Shown one piece after another: positions 17,195-24,809 of a stretch of DNA of 64,000 bases. This DNA comes from JAUILH01 sp964230215. Lineage in GTDB: Bacteria; Bacteroidota; Bacteroidia; Flavobacteriales_D; JAUILH01. A program made the position numbers and the translations under genes. Position 1 is the first letter of the stretch; every line of letters starts with the position of its first letter. The DNA lies in contig CAXRGQ010000006.1 in the NCBI GenBank assembly GCA_964230215.1, positions 186,001 through 250,000 of the forward strand, read 5' to 3'. The notes below the pieces were generated by a model, which was not told where the DNA came from, did no database searches, and was given only the letters and a program-made list of their open reading frames with translations.

Positions 17195-17683
17195 CTACCT
17201 TACGTTTATAGCTATAAGCCAGGAAATAAGACCTGACAAAAGAATTGTAGTAATCGCAAATGCTATAGGATACCTTGTTGCTAGGTTATCGTTGAGATTT
17301 AGATTATTAATTTCTTTATCAATTTGTTCCCTAACTAGAGGTGCTATTTCTTTCTGAAATTTTAGCGCATCAAATTCAAGTTGCTGCTTTTCCTTGTTTT
17401 CTTTTAATTCTTGCTGTAGCTTTTTAACATGCAATAAGTAACCACCAAAATCAACTATGTCAATACCATGTTGAGTTATATAAATTTCGTTTTGATGTCT
17501 AGGTGTACCTTTTATTATTAATCGATCACTTATCATTTCTGTAATTAATGCATTTTTCTCAATGTCATTCATATTAATATCACACGCTTCAAAAACTTTG
17601 AGATAATGCTTTGCGTCTGCACAGTCACGTAAGTAATTAAGTATTGCGTCTATATTTTTATGTTTTGAGCTATTCTCGGTCAT
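17195..17683 (-). CDS. Cassette-borne tail-anchored coiled-coil protein
   Basis: The 162-aa product starts at ATG 17683 (MTENSSKHKN); the frame continues upstream but those residues are encoded by the repeat. It has an N-terminal winged-helix-like region (IDAILNYLRDCADAKHYLKV to ITQHGIDIVDFGG), a long coiled coil (LQQELKENKEKQQLEFDALKFQ) and a C-terminal transmembrane helix (AFAITTILLSGLISWLIAI). The ATG lies 13 bases after a GTTAGGC core. A tail-anchored sensor is a plausible guess; no family recognised. Confidence 0.65.
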   Translation of the reverse strand: MTENSSKHKNIDAILNYLRDCADAKHYLKVFEACDINMNDIEKNALITEMISDRLIIKGTPRHQNEIYITQHGIDIVDFGGYLLHVKKLQQELKENKEKQQLEFDALKFQKEIAPLVREQIDKEINNLNLNDNLATRYPIAFAITTILLSGLISWLIAINVR

Positions 17684-17790
17684 AGAATTAAGCCTAACTA
17701 CGGGATAAACCCAATTAACAAATAAATCTACATATAAATCCATCAACAAGCAAAAAAGAACTAATAGCATGATTTACAAATACATATGTA

Positions 17791-17952
17791 TTTACAAACG
17801 ACTGTAAACGTCATTTAAATACTTATCTACCGACTAGTACTTTTCAACTCCCCCATCTTTGCACCGTCGATTGAAACAAAGCCGGCTTGTGACAAAAGAC
17901 ACCGTGCCTAATGTGCAGATAACTAATAACGAAAACATACATACACATTAGG
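17791..17952 (+). promoter_or_regulatory. Conserved ssb upstream region and leader, copy 1
   Basis: It contains, in order, an inverted repeat TTTACA-6-TGTAAA (17791-17808), a -7-like CATCTTTG (17854-17861), the perfect palindrome AAGCCGGCTT (17879-17888) and a stem CCTAATGTG/CACATTAGG (17907-17915 with 17944-17952). All four recur in the second ssb copy. The stem lies in the 5' leader, 25 bases before the ATG, and could be an autoregulatory structure; that function is inferred. Confidence 0.55.
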
Positions 17953-17977
17953 AAATGTTAAACCTTAATTTTTTAAA

Positions 17978-18310
17978 ATGAACAACTTAAGAAACAAAGT
18001 ACAGTTAATCGGGAATGCGGGAATGGAACCTGAAATTAAAGATGTAAACGGAAGTAAATTGGCTAAACTATCCATTGCTACCAACGAAACATACACCAAC
18101 AAATCAGGTGAACGTGTTACAGACACACAATGGCACAACATTGTTGCCTGGGGAAAGACAGCCGAGTTAATTGAACGTTTCGTTACAAAAGGTAAAGAAA
18201 TAGCGATTGAAGGCAAACTAAACACTCGCTCATACGAAGATCAAGATGGTAATAAACGTTATGTGACGGAGATTATCATGAATGATTTCTTGCTGTTGGG
18301 TGCTAAGTAA
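17978..18310 (+). CDS. ssb: Short single-stranded DNA-binding protein, copy 1
   Basis: The 110-aa protein is an OB-fold SSB: NLRNKVQLIGNAGMEPEI, KLSIATNETY, TDTQWHNIVAWGKTAELIERFV, KGKEIAIEGKLNTRSYEDQDG and RYVTEIIMNDFLLLGAK. It stops right after the OB fold. The flexible linker and acidic tail (DDDIPF type) that recruit partner proteins in canonical 140-180 aa SSBs are missing. It differs from the second copy at two residues. It borders the cassette-like array, whose elements resemble folded single-strand recombination sites, so a role with that DNA is possible but unproven. A terminator follows. Confidence 0.93.
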   Translation: MNNLRNKVQLIGNAGMEPEIKDVNGSKLAKLSIATNETYTNKSGERVTDTQWHNIVAWGKTAELIERFVTKGKEIAIEGKLNTRSYEDQDGNKRYVTEIIMNDFLLLGAK

Positions 18311-18342
18311 ATGGAGTAGCCCATATTTTCTCTCATAAACTT

Positions 18343-18380
18343 AAGTCCTGTTCTGAAATTTTCGAAGCAGGACTTTTATT
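18343..18380 (+). terminator. Terminator after ssb copy 1
   Basis: Arms AAGTCCTG and CAGGACTT around a 17-base loop, followed by a short T run. The same stem sequence follows ssb copy 2. Confidence 0.75.
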
Positions 18381-18385
18381 GCATA

Positions 18386-18958
18386 TTAAAAGTCTTTTAA
18401 AACTAAGCCTTTGCCAGTGTAATCAACTAATAATTGCTTACCCTTCAATCCCATCCTCTCTAATTCTTCATCTTCTGGCGCAAAATGATGATTTATATTT
18501 AGGTAGATTTCGTTCAGTCCATCTGCATCAAAATCATGAACTACAAAAGCCGGTAAGTATTCTCCTATTTCATTTGAATGCTGTATTTCCTCTGGATAAG
18601 GGAAGTCCGTATAAATAATTGGGAACTCAATACGCTGAGCAACTGTGGACAAGCCGACTTCAAGGTGATAGTATGCATGAGCGCCACCATTACTGATAAA
18701 ACATATTGTGTCTTTTATACCATCCTCATCAAGATCCCACAAATCTGTATATTCATAATGCAAAAGGTCCACTGCCAAAGTCGAATCGTACACATAATGT
18801 GCGTATTGTGAATTTGGGAGGTCTACAAACTGACTATCTTCAATTGAGTGTGCCTTTACAGTTGACGAATCTATACTTTCATTGCTTGCATGAACTTCTG
18901 GTTTTTTCTCAGAATTACACGCGATTGCAATGACTAGTATAGGGATATATTTCTTCAT
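18386..18958 (-). CDS. Lipoprotein with calcium-binding DxDxDG repeats
   Basis: The 190-aa product starts with a lipobox (VIAIACNSE). It has two acidic loops of FG-GAP/VCBS or dockerin type: DLWDLDEDGIKDTICF and VHDFDADGLNEIYLNINHH. Such loops bind calcium in surface proteins. The C-terminus (GKQLLVDYTGKGLVLKDF) is a beta strand pair. It converges on the ssb terminator. Function unknown. Confidence 0.75.
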   Translation of the reverse strand: MKKYIPILVIAIACNSEKKPEVHASNESIDSSTVKAHSIEDSQFVDLPNSQYAHYVYDSTLAVDLLHYEYTDLWDLDEDGIKDTICFISNGGAHAYYHLEVGLSTVAQRIEFPIIYTDFPYPEEIQHSNEIGEYLPAFVVHDFDADGLNEIYLNINHHFAPEDEELERMGLKGKQLLVDYTGKGLVLKDF

Positions 18959-19020
18959 ACTAATGACTTTACAAATATATCATCTCATCAAATAAATATT
19001 GATAAGGTCGGCCTAGAAAC

Positions 19021-19437
19021 TCAATTTAGCCGTCTAAAGCCAATTGTCTGATTGGTTGTTTTAAGTAAGAAGTGGTCATGATCAACAAAGTTTATTTGAC
19101 CAAAAATAAACGTGTCTTTTTTAGCGCTTGACACCGAGAAAGTAGTCAAAGTGCTATCACGTATCATCCATTCGTAATAGTGTGAACTATCAATTTCAAT
19201 AGGTACTAAGTAGTTCTGCTCAAATATACCGTCCTTATGAAAGCTGAATACATAGCCATCCATTTCTGAATAATCAATTGATAAAAATGTAAATCCTTCT
19301 TTAGGGATGCCCTCAAAATTATTCTCAACAGAAACTAGATTCCAGCTACCCACAATATCGTTTGTTACGTTTTTCGTATCCTCCAGTGATGAACAGGCAG
19401 CCATCAAAATAATTGCTATGTAAATAAAGCTTTTCAT
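19021..19437 (-). CDS. Lipocalin-like lipoprotein
   Basis: Starting at ATG 19437 (MKSFIYIAIILMAACSS) the product has a clean lipobox; an upstream in-frame start would add polar residues and overlap hipA. The mature part (IVGSWNLVSVENNFEGIPKEGFTFLSI, YVFSFHKDGIFEQNYLV, HFLLKTTNQTIGFRRL) has the SWxL plus strand pattern of lipocalin-like or DUF4488-type proteins. About 139 aa. Function unknown. Confidence 0.72.
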   Translation of the reverse strand: MKSFIYIAIILMAACSSLEDTKNVTNDIVGSWNLVSVENNFEGIPKEGFTFLSIDYSEMDGYVFSFHKDGIFEQNYLVPIEIDSSHYYEWMIRDSTLTTFSVSSAKKDTFIFGQINFVDHDHFLLKTTNQTIGFRRLN

Positions 19438-19444
19438 ATCTGGA

Positions 19445-20758
19445 TTATTTAAATCTAGGAGCAATTAAGGTGTTTAAAATCAAATCCCTTAGTTCTTGTG
19501 ACACATTTGTCTTCGTGGCGTACTCTCTCCAGTTACACACCACTGATTTAATCTCTTCAATTATCTTTTCGCCCTTTTTTATGCTGTTATCTGAGGCAAT
19601 TTTAATTAAGTCTGAAGTATTAATGTCCTTGTGTTTCCCACAAATACTTAGCGTATGCTGACTTACCCAAACGTTTTTTGGATCGTACGAATAGCAGACA
19701 TCATAGGCTGGCGCCAACTCCCATTTTCCATGTTGTTTCAACATGAATGAAAAGTTCTTGGTGTGGTCGTCATAATTAGTCGCCATCACATTAAACACCA
19801 TTCTTCTGAACATCTGCTCGGCCTCTGGATAGGTCATTCTTAACATCCGCATAGTCTGAAATAGCTGCTCATAACTGTAGCCGTATAGGTTGTTGTAGTC
19901 GAAATGTTGAATGCCGCAGAATGTCTGAATATGATGCTTATCATTATTCCCCTCCCTATCAAAACGTTTGGTCATAAAATGTGCCCTATCATTCTCCTCT
20001 AACAATTTACTTTCCATCATTTCAATGCCACAGTCTCTAGCCATCAAGTAATAGGCATACTCTACTCTTCCGTAACCAGAACTAACACCGAATTGCGTAT
20101 CACTTACACCATCAAGTTTAATTAACCAGTGTTCGAATCCTTTGGGGACATTGCTCTGACCAGACCTTACTTCACCCGTTTTTTGATTATAAGCGATTAC
20201 AGCTTTTGGCCTAGCACCGCCTGCAGAAGTACCAATAGTGAGTATCTCACGCATTGCCTTTTGCTCATCTTTATGCAGGTTGGTTTCGAACTTCTCTCTG
20301 TTCGACAACATTTTGTGTGCTATGTCTACTAAGCTTTTAATTTCGATAGCAAACGTTCTTTCTTTAGGTTTTATCTGTGCAGGCTCAAATTCCAAAGCAC
20401 CCATTCCCCTTGAGCCAATGAAACAAAGTTGTTCGACAGGGTTCATACTATTCGGTGCGCGACCTTCTTGTGCTAACCAGATATTTATCAATTGATTTCC
20501 ATATTTATCTGGCAGTGCATCTGCCAATAAACCCGGAAGCCCTTTGAAAGTGGATGTCTCTTCCCCTTTCTGTTTTCTCAATTCCGGAAAACTGTATATG
20601 CGGTCTCCATTACTTATAGGCATTTTTAATGGAGATAGGTCAATGTCCTTTGCAAGAAACTTTTTATCAAATTGAAAACTGGCTAGCTGACGATTTTCGT
20701 CCCAGCGAGCGGCACCTACGAGTTGTCCCCAAATTTTTATTTCTACTACATCTACCAT
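19445..20758 (-). CDS. hipA: HipA-type serine/threonine kinase toxin
   Basis: The 437-aa protein has the HipA layout: an N-terminal Couple_hipA domain (LVGAARWDENRQLASFQFDKKFL, then FKGLPGLLADALPDKYG), a TIGTSAGGARPKAVIA ATP-binding segment, GYGRVEYAYYLMARDCGI, and the catalytic loop NYDDHTKNFSFML followed by WELAPAYDVCYSY (the DFG-equivalent). HipA kinases phosphorylate aminoacyl-tRNA synthetases and cause growth arrest. It is encoded just downstream of, and overlaps by 7 bases, the HTH gene that would be its antitoxin. All catalytic motifs look intact. Confidence 0.95.
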   Translation of the reverse strand: MVDVVEIKIWGQLVGAARWDENRQLASFQFDKKFLAKDIDLSPLKMPISNGDRIYSFPELRKQKGEETSTFKGLPGLLADALPDKYGNQLINIWLAQEGRAPNSMNPVEQLCFIGSRGMGALEFEPAQIKPKERTFAIEIKSLVDIAHKMLSNREKFETNLHKDEQKAMREILTIGTSAGGARPKAVIAYNQKTGEVRSGQSNVPKGFEHWLIKLDGVSDTQFGVSSGYGRVEYAYYLMARDCGIEMMESKLLEENDRAHFMTKRFDREGNNDKHHIQTFCGIQHFDYNNLYGYSYEQLFQTMRMLRMTYPEAEQMFRRMVFNVMATNYDDHTKNFSFMLKQHGKWELAPAYDVCYSYDPKNVWVSQHTLSICGKHKDINTSDLIKIASDNSIKKGEKIIEEIKSVVCNWREYATKTNVSQELRDLILNTLIAPRFK

Positions 20759-21099
20759 TCGGATGCCTCATTAGATGAATCGCCTTTGCTGCTAGCTCTA
20801 CTTCTTTTGTTTTTCTGAAGTTTGGCATATTCAATTGGACTTATTTCATCATTAACTTTAAAAGCGTCCATTATAAACAGTAGGTCTAACACTCTTAACA
20901 CTTGAATCAGACTCATCAAGTTCACCTTTTCACCACGCTCTAAAAGACTCAGTGTAGAACGGCTAATATTTGCAGCTTCAGCCACTTCATTTTGAGATTT
21001 GTTCTGATTTAAGCGGTGATGTTGGACAAATTTCCCTATGGTTTCAACGAGCGATTTATCACTCATCGAATACCAATCAATGTATGAATTATCATTCAT
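20752..21099 (-). CDS. hipB: HipB-type XRE antitoxin
   Basis: The 115-aa protein has an XRE helix-turn-helix: IGKFVQHHRLNQNKSQNEVAEAANISRSTLSLLERGEKVNLMSLIQVLRVL. A basic, Ser-rich tail (QKNKRSRASSKGDSSNEASEW) follows. In HipBA systems HipB binds the promoter and neutralises HipA. Its gene precedes hipA with a 7-base overlap, the usual order. ATG 21066 (MSDKSLVETIG) is an alternative start. Repeated TATCATTCA words upstream are candidate operators. Confidence 0.92.
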   Translation of the reverse strand: MNDNSYIDWYSMSDKSLVETIGKFVQHHRLNQNKSQNEVAEAANISRSTLSLLERGEKVNLMSLIQVLRVLDLLFIMDAFKVNDEISPIEYAKLQKNKRSRASSKGDSSNEASEW

Positions 21100-21236
21100 A
21101 TTACGCTTTTTATATTATTAACGCGTTATATATCATTCAAATATACACATAAGATTTCAGACACACAACACTTGATGAATGATTTATCACTCACTAACTT
21201 CAAATTAAAAGCCTAGTGAATTGTTTTTCATTCAAA
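21090..21236 (-). promoter_or_regulatory. Candidate hipBA operator region
   Basis: Three near-identical words, TATCATTCA (21090), TATCATTCAA (21131) and TTCATTCAAA (21227), plus the perfect palindrome TAACGCGTTA (21119-21128), sit in and before the hipB start. Repeated operators are usual for HipB autoregulation; binding here is inferred. Confidence 0.4.
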
Positions 21237-21275
21237 ACAAAGACACATATATCTTGTTTGAACAAAAATATACAA

Positions 21276-21647
21276 CTACCTATGCTGATCAATCAGAATA
21301 GCATTGCCATCAGGGTCTTTAAGCACTATGCTCGCTGGTCCGTTAGTGCTTTCGTCTGCTCTGCTGTCCAGTACTATTCCTTGTGACTCAAGGTGCTTTT
21401 GAATATCTCTTACATCCTCAAACGGGTCTACGTTTTGTGCACTCTGGTCCCAGCCTGGGTTAAAAGTGAGAATATTGCCTTCAAACATGCCTTGGAAAAG
21501 ACCTATAACGGTTTCTCCGTTTTTCATTATCAGGTAGTTTTGTTCCATGTTGCCTGCAAACATTTCGAATCCCAATTTCTCATAGAATTCCTTTGATGTT
21601 TGTAAGTCTTTTACGCTTAGACTGATTGAGTGTGCTCCCAGTTTCAT
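21276..21647 (-). CDS. VOC family (glyoxalase-like) protein
   Basis: The 123-aa protein shows the vicinal-oxygen-chelate fold: LGAHSISLSVKDLQTSKEFYEKLGFEMFAGN at the N-terminus and VRDIQKHLESQGI...GPASIVLKDPDGNAILIDQHR at the C-terminus. Length is that of a single VOC module that dimerises. Homologs include glyoxalases, antibiotic-resistance proteins and dioxygenases; substrate cannot be told. It stands alone upstream of hipBA, same strand, separate leader. Confidence 0.9.
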   Translation of the reverse strand: MKLGAHSISLSVKDLQTSKEFYEKLGFEMFAGNMEQNYLIMKNGETVIGLFQGMFEGNILTFNPGWDQSAQNVDPFEDVRDIQKHLESQGIVLDSRADESTNGPASIVLKDPDGNAILIDQHR

Positions 21648-21711
21648 GTTTTGTTAGTTTGATTTGATTGCTTTTTTAATATTAATCTTGCTTAATGATA
21701 TTTGACAAATT

Positions 21712-22365
21712 CTAATCCCGCACAAAAAATGTCTTAGAGATAATTTCTTGATAACTGTTATTCCTTTTACCATTTAAACGAAAAACGATAATATCATTAT
21801 CACCTGGTAATACCAGATAACATGATTTAACTCTGTCAAGGCCAATGCATCCTTCACATGTTAGTGTTACCTCAGTGAATTCAGGATCATAAGCAGTAAA
21901 GATTTTATTTTCTTCGCTTCTAATGAGGGTGTCGCTTTCAGATTCGTTATAAATTCTATTAAGCGATGAATCAGGTGCAGCATTATAAATAAAATATCTG
22001 GTAGAGACTAACTGTCTATGTCCTGTATTTAGCGTGAATTGTAATTGATATGGTTTTTTGATTTCGGTCTTATCTGAAAGTAATTTAAACGGAAGTTCTA
22101 TTTGTCCCAATTCCTCACTTGGAATTAAGTGTGTGCCTATACCATACACTGTCCCATATATCCCAACAAGATTTGCGTTAATCGTATACTGGGCAGTACT
22201 ATCAAAATCTGCTGAGTCAATAGCATATTCAAATCCAACCTTAAATTTATCAGGTAATACTTCATCATTATTAACGGGCTGAGAAATTACCTCTAAGTAT
22301 CCCTGTGCTTCACATGGTATCGCTAAAGCAAATAAGATGGAGCTGGTTATTATAAATCGAAACAT
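21712..22365 (-). CDS. Secreted hypothetical protein
   Basis: The 217-aa product has a signal peptide (ILFALAIPCEAQ) and a beta-rich mature part: VGIYGTVYGIGTHLIPSEELGQIELPFKLL, PYQLQFTLNTGHRQLVSTRYFIYN and VTLTCEGCIGLDRVKSCYLVLPGDNDIIVFRLNGKRN. The CxxC (CEGC) and one more Cys are notable. No family recognised. Confidence 0.7.
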   Translation of the reverse strand: MFRFIITSSILFALAIPCEAQGYLEVISQPVNNDEVLPDKFKVGFEYAIDSADFDSTAQYTINANLVGIYGTVYGIGTHLIPSEELGQIELPFKLLSDKTEIKKPYQLQFTLNTGHRQLVSTRYFIYNAAPDSSLNRIYNESESDTLIRSEENKIFTAYDPEFTEVTLTCEGCIGLDRVKSCYLVLPGDNDIIVFRLNGKRNNSYQEIISKTFFVRD

Positions 22366-22406
22366 TCAATTTTTATTTAATTTATTGGACTACAAAATAC
22401 ATTATT

Positions 22407-22568
22407 CTAACGTCTATTTCCACTCTTATTAGACGCCATCTTCTTCTGTATTGTATCATTAGCGGTATACTGCCAATGCTCTTTCAATTTAAGTAATAAT
22501 TCTCTGGCGTCATAATAATCACAGTAAGCGGCTAAGGGAAACTTTTTACAGGAAATTATATTCTGTGC
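22407..22568 (-). pseudogene. ORF remnant downstream of YcxB-like gene
   Basis: An open frame directly after the TAA of the next gene encodes a protein-like stretch, FPLAAYCDYYDARELLLKLKEHWQ and then KKMASNKSGNRR, ending at TAG. It has no start codon near its beginning and is in the same frame as the upstream gene. It looks like the 3' end of a lost gene; stop-codon readthrough is a less likely alternative. Confidence 0.3.
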
Positions 22569-23108
22569 TTAGAAACTTTGTGGCGCTTGAAGCTGTGACC
22601 TTATTATTTGAACAAACTTATCATATTTCTCTGGTCCCAGTAGTTGCTTTGATATAATATCGAACAATTCATTATTTGCCAGATACAAGTATACATCATC
22701 ACCATTAATTGAATATGATCTTATGGCTGTCCATTTGGTTTCCGAATTATGATTTTCAGACACGTATTTAATTGTATTTGAGTCAAAGTAAAATGTATAA
22801 GCCATATCCATGGATTTATTTCGCTGGTCTAATTCTTTTAAAGATCTGTCCCTTACTAATTGAAAGCGAATGAGAAATACTAACAGATACAATACTGAAA
22901 TGCCAATACTAACACAACCTATTATCCATAGTATGCGAATCTTTAGAGCTAATCCTGATGCAATCAAAGCACAACACACTAAAGCCCCAAGCCAAACGGG
23001 CAACTTCTTTAATTCACGTTGCTGTTCATACTTGAAATACTTCTCAAATATCTGCCTAGTTCTTTCTTTATCATATATTATCCTTACTTCCTCCAAGTCT
23101 AAAATCAT
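22569..23108 (-). CDS. YcxB-like membrane protein
   Basis: The 179-aa product has two transmembrane helices (LPVWLGALVCCALIASGLAL and ILWIIGCVSIGISVLYLLVFLI) followed by a YcxB-type beta domain: MAYTFYFDSNTIKYVSENHNSETKWTAIRSYSINGDDVYLYLANNELFDIISKQLL. The family is of unknown function and widespread. The N-terminus before the first helix (EVRIIYDKERTRQIFEKYF) is cytosolic. Confidence 0.75.
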   Translation of the reverse strand: MILDLEEVRIIYDKERTRQIFEKYFKYEQQRELKKLPVWLGALVCCALIASGLALKIRILWIIGCVSIGISVLYLLVFLIRFQLVRDRSLKELDQRNKSMDMAYTFYFDSNTIKYVSENHNSETKWTAIRSYSINGDDVYLYLANNELFDIISKQLLGPEKYDKFVQIIRSQLQAPQSF

Positions 23109-23190
23109 TTAAGTAAAGTGGTGCACATACAGGTATTTTATACGTTTTATGTTTAATAATTTAATATTTAGCACGTATCATATTCCTAAA

Positions 23191-23745
23191 CTATTGAATC
23201 AATCTTAAATCAGAAATATTAAGACTTAATACTACCAAACCTATTTTATTGAATTCTATTTGGGTCTCAGTAGATATTTTGGTGATTACCTTATTTAGGT
23301 TTTGTAAAATCTCTTCAGATTGCATTTTACTCAAAACCTCCCGTGACCTTCCGATAGAAATATCTTCAACAAGGTGAGTTATATCTGCACGTGAACAGCC
23401 AAGCAACCTTTCCACAGCATTCATGGTATATTTGGGATCAGTCGAAATGGCTGCTTTAATTGTTGTTGCCATCCTAACACGTTTGTTATCTTCTGTGATA
23501 TACATAGCTGAGTTGATATCCACATGATATGGGGTTAAATCTAGAAAATCATATTCTTGAATGATAGGCCAAACAAAAGCTCTCCCCCCGTGAACAAGCT
23601 TATATAACTCTCCTGTTTCAATCTTCCCGTATATAACCATTATTTTATCTGGAGGACACTTAATTAACCGTTTGAATAATACAACTATCCATAGAACTAG
23701 CATTAATCCAAATGCCCCAAGAAAGATAAGAAGTGAGTCGTCCAT
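23191..23745 (-). CDS. SPFH/flotillin-like protein, C-terminally truncated
   Basis: The 184-aa product starts with a membrane helix (LLIFLGAFGLMLVLWIVVLF) and an SPFH domain: CPPDKIMVIYGKI, HGGRAFVWPIIQEYDFLDLTPYHVDI, VRMATTIKAAISTDP and LVEDISIGRSREVLSKMQSEEILQN, ending IGLVVLSLNISDLRLIQ. Flotillins continue here into a 200-300 aa coiled coil (ISDI... then repeats of EA); this one stops at once. Either it is a minimal SPFH protein or a 3' truncation by rearrangement. Confidence 0.8.
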   Translation of the reverse strand: MDDSLLIFLGAFGLMLVLWIVVLFKRLIKCPPDKIMVIYGKIETGELYKLVHGGRAFVWPIIQEYDFLDLTPYHVDINSAMYITEDNKRVRMATTIKAAISTDPKYTMNAVERLLGCSRADITHLVEDISIGRSREVLSKMQSEEILQNLNKVITKISTETQIEFNKIGLVVLSLNISDLRLIQ

Positions 23746-23796
23746 TGTTATTGTTTTAGGTAAGAGAGTTTGGTTTTCGTGATGTAAATCTTATCC

Positions 23797-24330
23797 TTAA
23801 CGCCTTTTCCTTTTAGAAATCTTTTTAGGTTTATATTCAACTATTTCAAATCCGAGTTTATCACTAAGCTCCTTGATTTTACTTTTGGCGGCAGATAATG
23901 AATCAGCTTGTTGTATTACAAACTTGCTTAAATGATTGTCATTAAGTAAAACGATTGTAAACACCTGGTCACTAAACTGGCTTGGCAATGCTCCTCTCAT
24001 GTTCATGTTATAAGCAACATTGGTACTGGTTATTGCCAAATACTTGTATGGGTTTAAGTCTCTCCATTTACCCCATTTTAACCCAAGTGATGAAGAGAAT
24101 TTGCGCAATTTCTTTTTCTCTAAGTCAATTTCAACGCCTTCATATGAGCTCAGAATAAATGCACCCGCTATAAAAGCTACAATACCTGCGATTGGTCTTG
24201 CAGAAGGACTAACCGCTATTTCTACTTTATCAGGTGTGGAGATTAATACAATACCAAATATTATAAGCAAAACAGCAACTACAATGAACATCACTGGGAA
24301 AGTCAAGCCGAAATTTTCTTTTATTCTCAT
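23797..24330 (-). CDS. Two-TM hypothetical protein
   Basis: From ATG 24330 (MRIKENFG) the 177-aa product has two hydrophobic helices (FPVMFIVVAVLLIIFGIVLI and PIAGIVAFIAGAFILSS), then a PH-like soluble part (GVEIDLEKKKLRKFSSSLGLKWGKWRDLNPYKYLAI) and a basic tail (EYKPKKISKRKRR). An ATG 21 bases upstream is possible. Function unknown; it probably interacts with the membrane. Confidence 0.68.
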   Translation of the reverse strand: MRIKENFGLTFPVMFIVVAVLLIIFGIVLISTPDKVEIAVSPSARPIAGIVAFIAGAFILSSYEGVEIDLEKKKLRKFSSSLGLKWGKWRDLNPYKYLAITSTNVAYNMNMRGALPSQFSDQVFTIVLLNDNHLSKFVIQQADSLSAAKSKIKELSDKLGFEIVEYKPKKISKRKRR

Positions 24331-24386
24331 AATGATTTTCAAACAAGCCAAGTGGCATTGATTAAGAATGAATTATATCCGTTTTT

Positions 24387-24671
24387 TTAGTTACCACAGT
24401 TTTCTTGAGCTTTCAGGTATTCTTTCTCCGCCAGATCTTCAAGTTCTTGAATCTCATTTTCCTTCATCCCAGATTCTTTCGCATCTTCAATCACTTCTAG
24501 AATTCTATTCTCAGCTTCTACCATGCCCTGCTCATCCCTTTCGCACCAAGCTTGACCTTTATCCATTGCATATTCCTTAATTAGCTCTTTCGGTTTCTTG
24601 GAGTTACATGAGGATATGACAATTCCTCCTGTAACAATTAATGCTTGTATTAATCTTAAACTGAATATCAT
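24387..24671 (-). CDS. Cassette-borne small lipoprotein
   Basis: From ATG 24671 (MIFSLRLIQALIVTGGIVISSCNS) the 94-aa product is a lipoprotein whose mature part is a charged helix (DEQGMVEAENRILEVIEDAKESGMKENEIQELEDLAEKEYLKAQENCGN). The upstream ATG at 24713 lies inside element D, so 24671 is preferred. It begins about 16 bases after the GTT core of element D on its own strand, like the other cassette genes. The other boundary of this module is not clear. Confidence 0.68.
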   Translation of the reverse strand: MIFSLRLIQALIVTGGIVISSCNSKKPKELIKEYAMDKGQAWCERDEQGMVEAENRILEVIEDAKESGMKENEIQELEDLAEKEYLKAQENCGN

Positions 24672-24684
24672 ATTAAACAATACT

Positions 24685-24809
24685 AACGGGGCAGGATATA
24701 GCGGATGCCCCACAGGTTTAGTTTATCTAATATACGGATTATTATTTCGGGTAATTATTGTCTGTTTGGAGACCTAAGGGCACATGCAGTTTAATCATTG
24801 CTGCATGTT
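24685..24809. repeat. attC-like element D
   Basis: 125 bases, AAC to GTT. It shares with elements B and C the start ACGGGGCAGG, TGCCCCA, the centre TTTATCTAATATACG and the right-hand GTTTGGAGAC(G/C)T. It lies between the 94-aa lipoprotein gene and hepT, 7 kb from the other elements. The stop codon of hepT falls on its last bases. Confidence 0.72.

Larger units (their letters stand above)
17696..18380. repeat. Duplicated site-leader-ssb segment, copy 1
   Basis: This segment and 29711-30427 are homologous. Both begin with AACTAC and GGGATAAACCCAATTA directly at an AAC core triplet, both have 95 bases from there to TTTACAAACG, and both then run nearly identically through the leader and the 333-base ssb gene. 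By eye about 12 of 333 coding positions and about 8 of 187 leader positions differ. After the stop codons the sequences diverge, apart from related terminators. About 11.3 kb of accessory genes lies between the copies. Confidence 0.85.

Noticed and set aside
15501..17698. CRISPR array as an explanation of the repeats
   Set aside because: The repeats are 112-119 bases and separated by genes of 300-900 bases; no short regular spacers and no cas genes.
22407..23108. Programmed stop-codon readthrough of the YcxB-like gene
   Set aside because: The protein looks complete before TAA and there is no readthrough context; a gene remnant is simpler.
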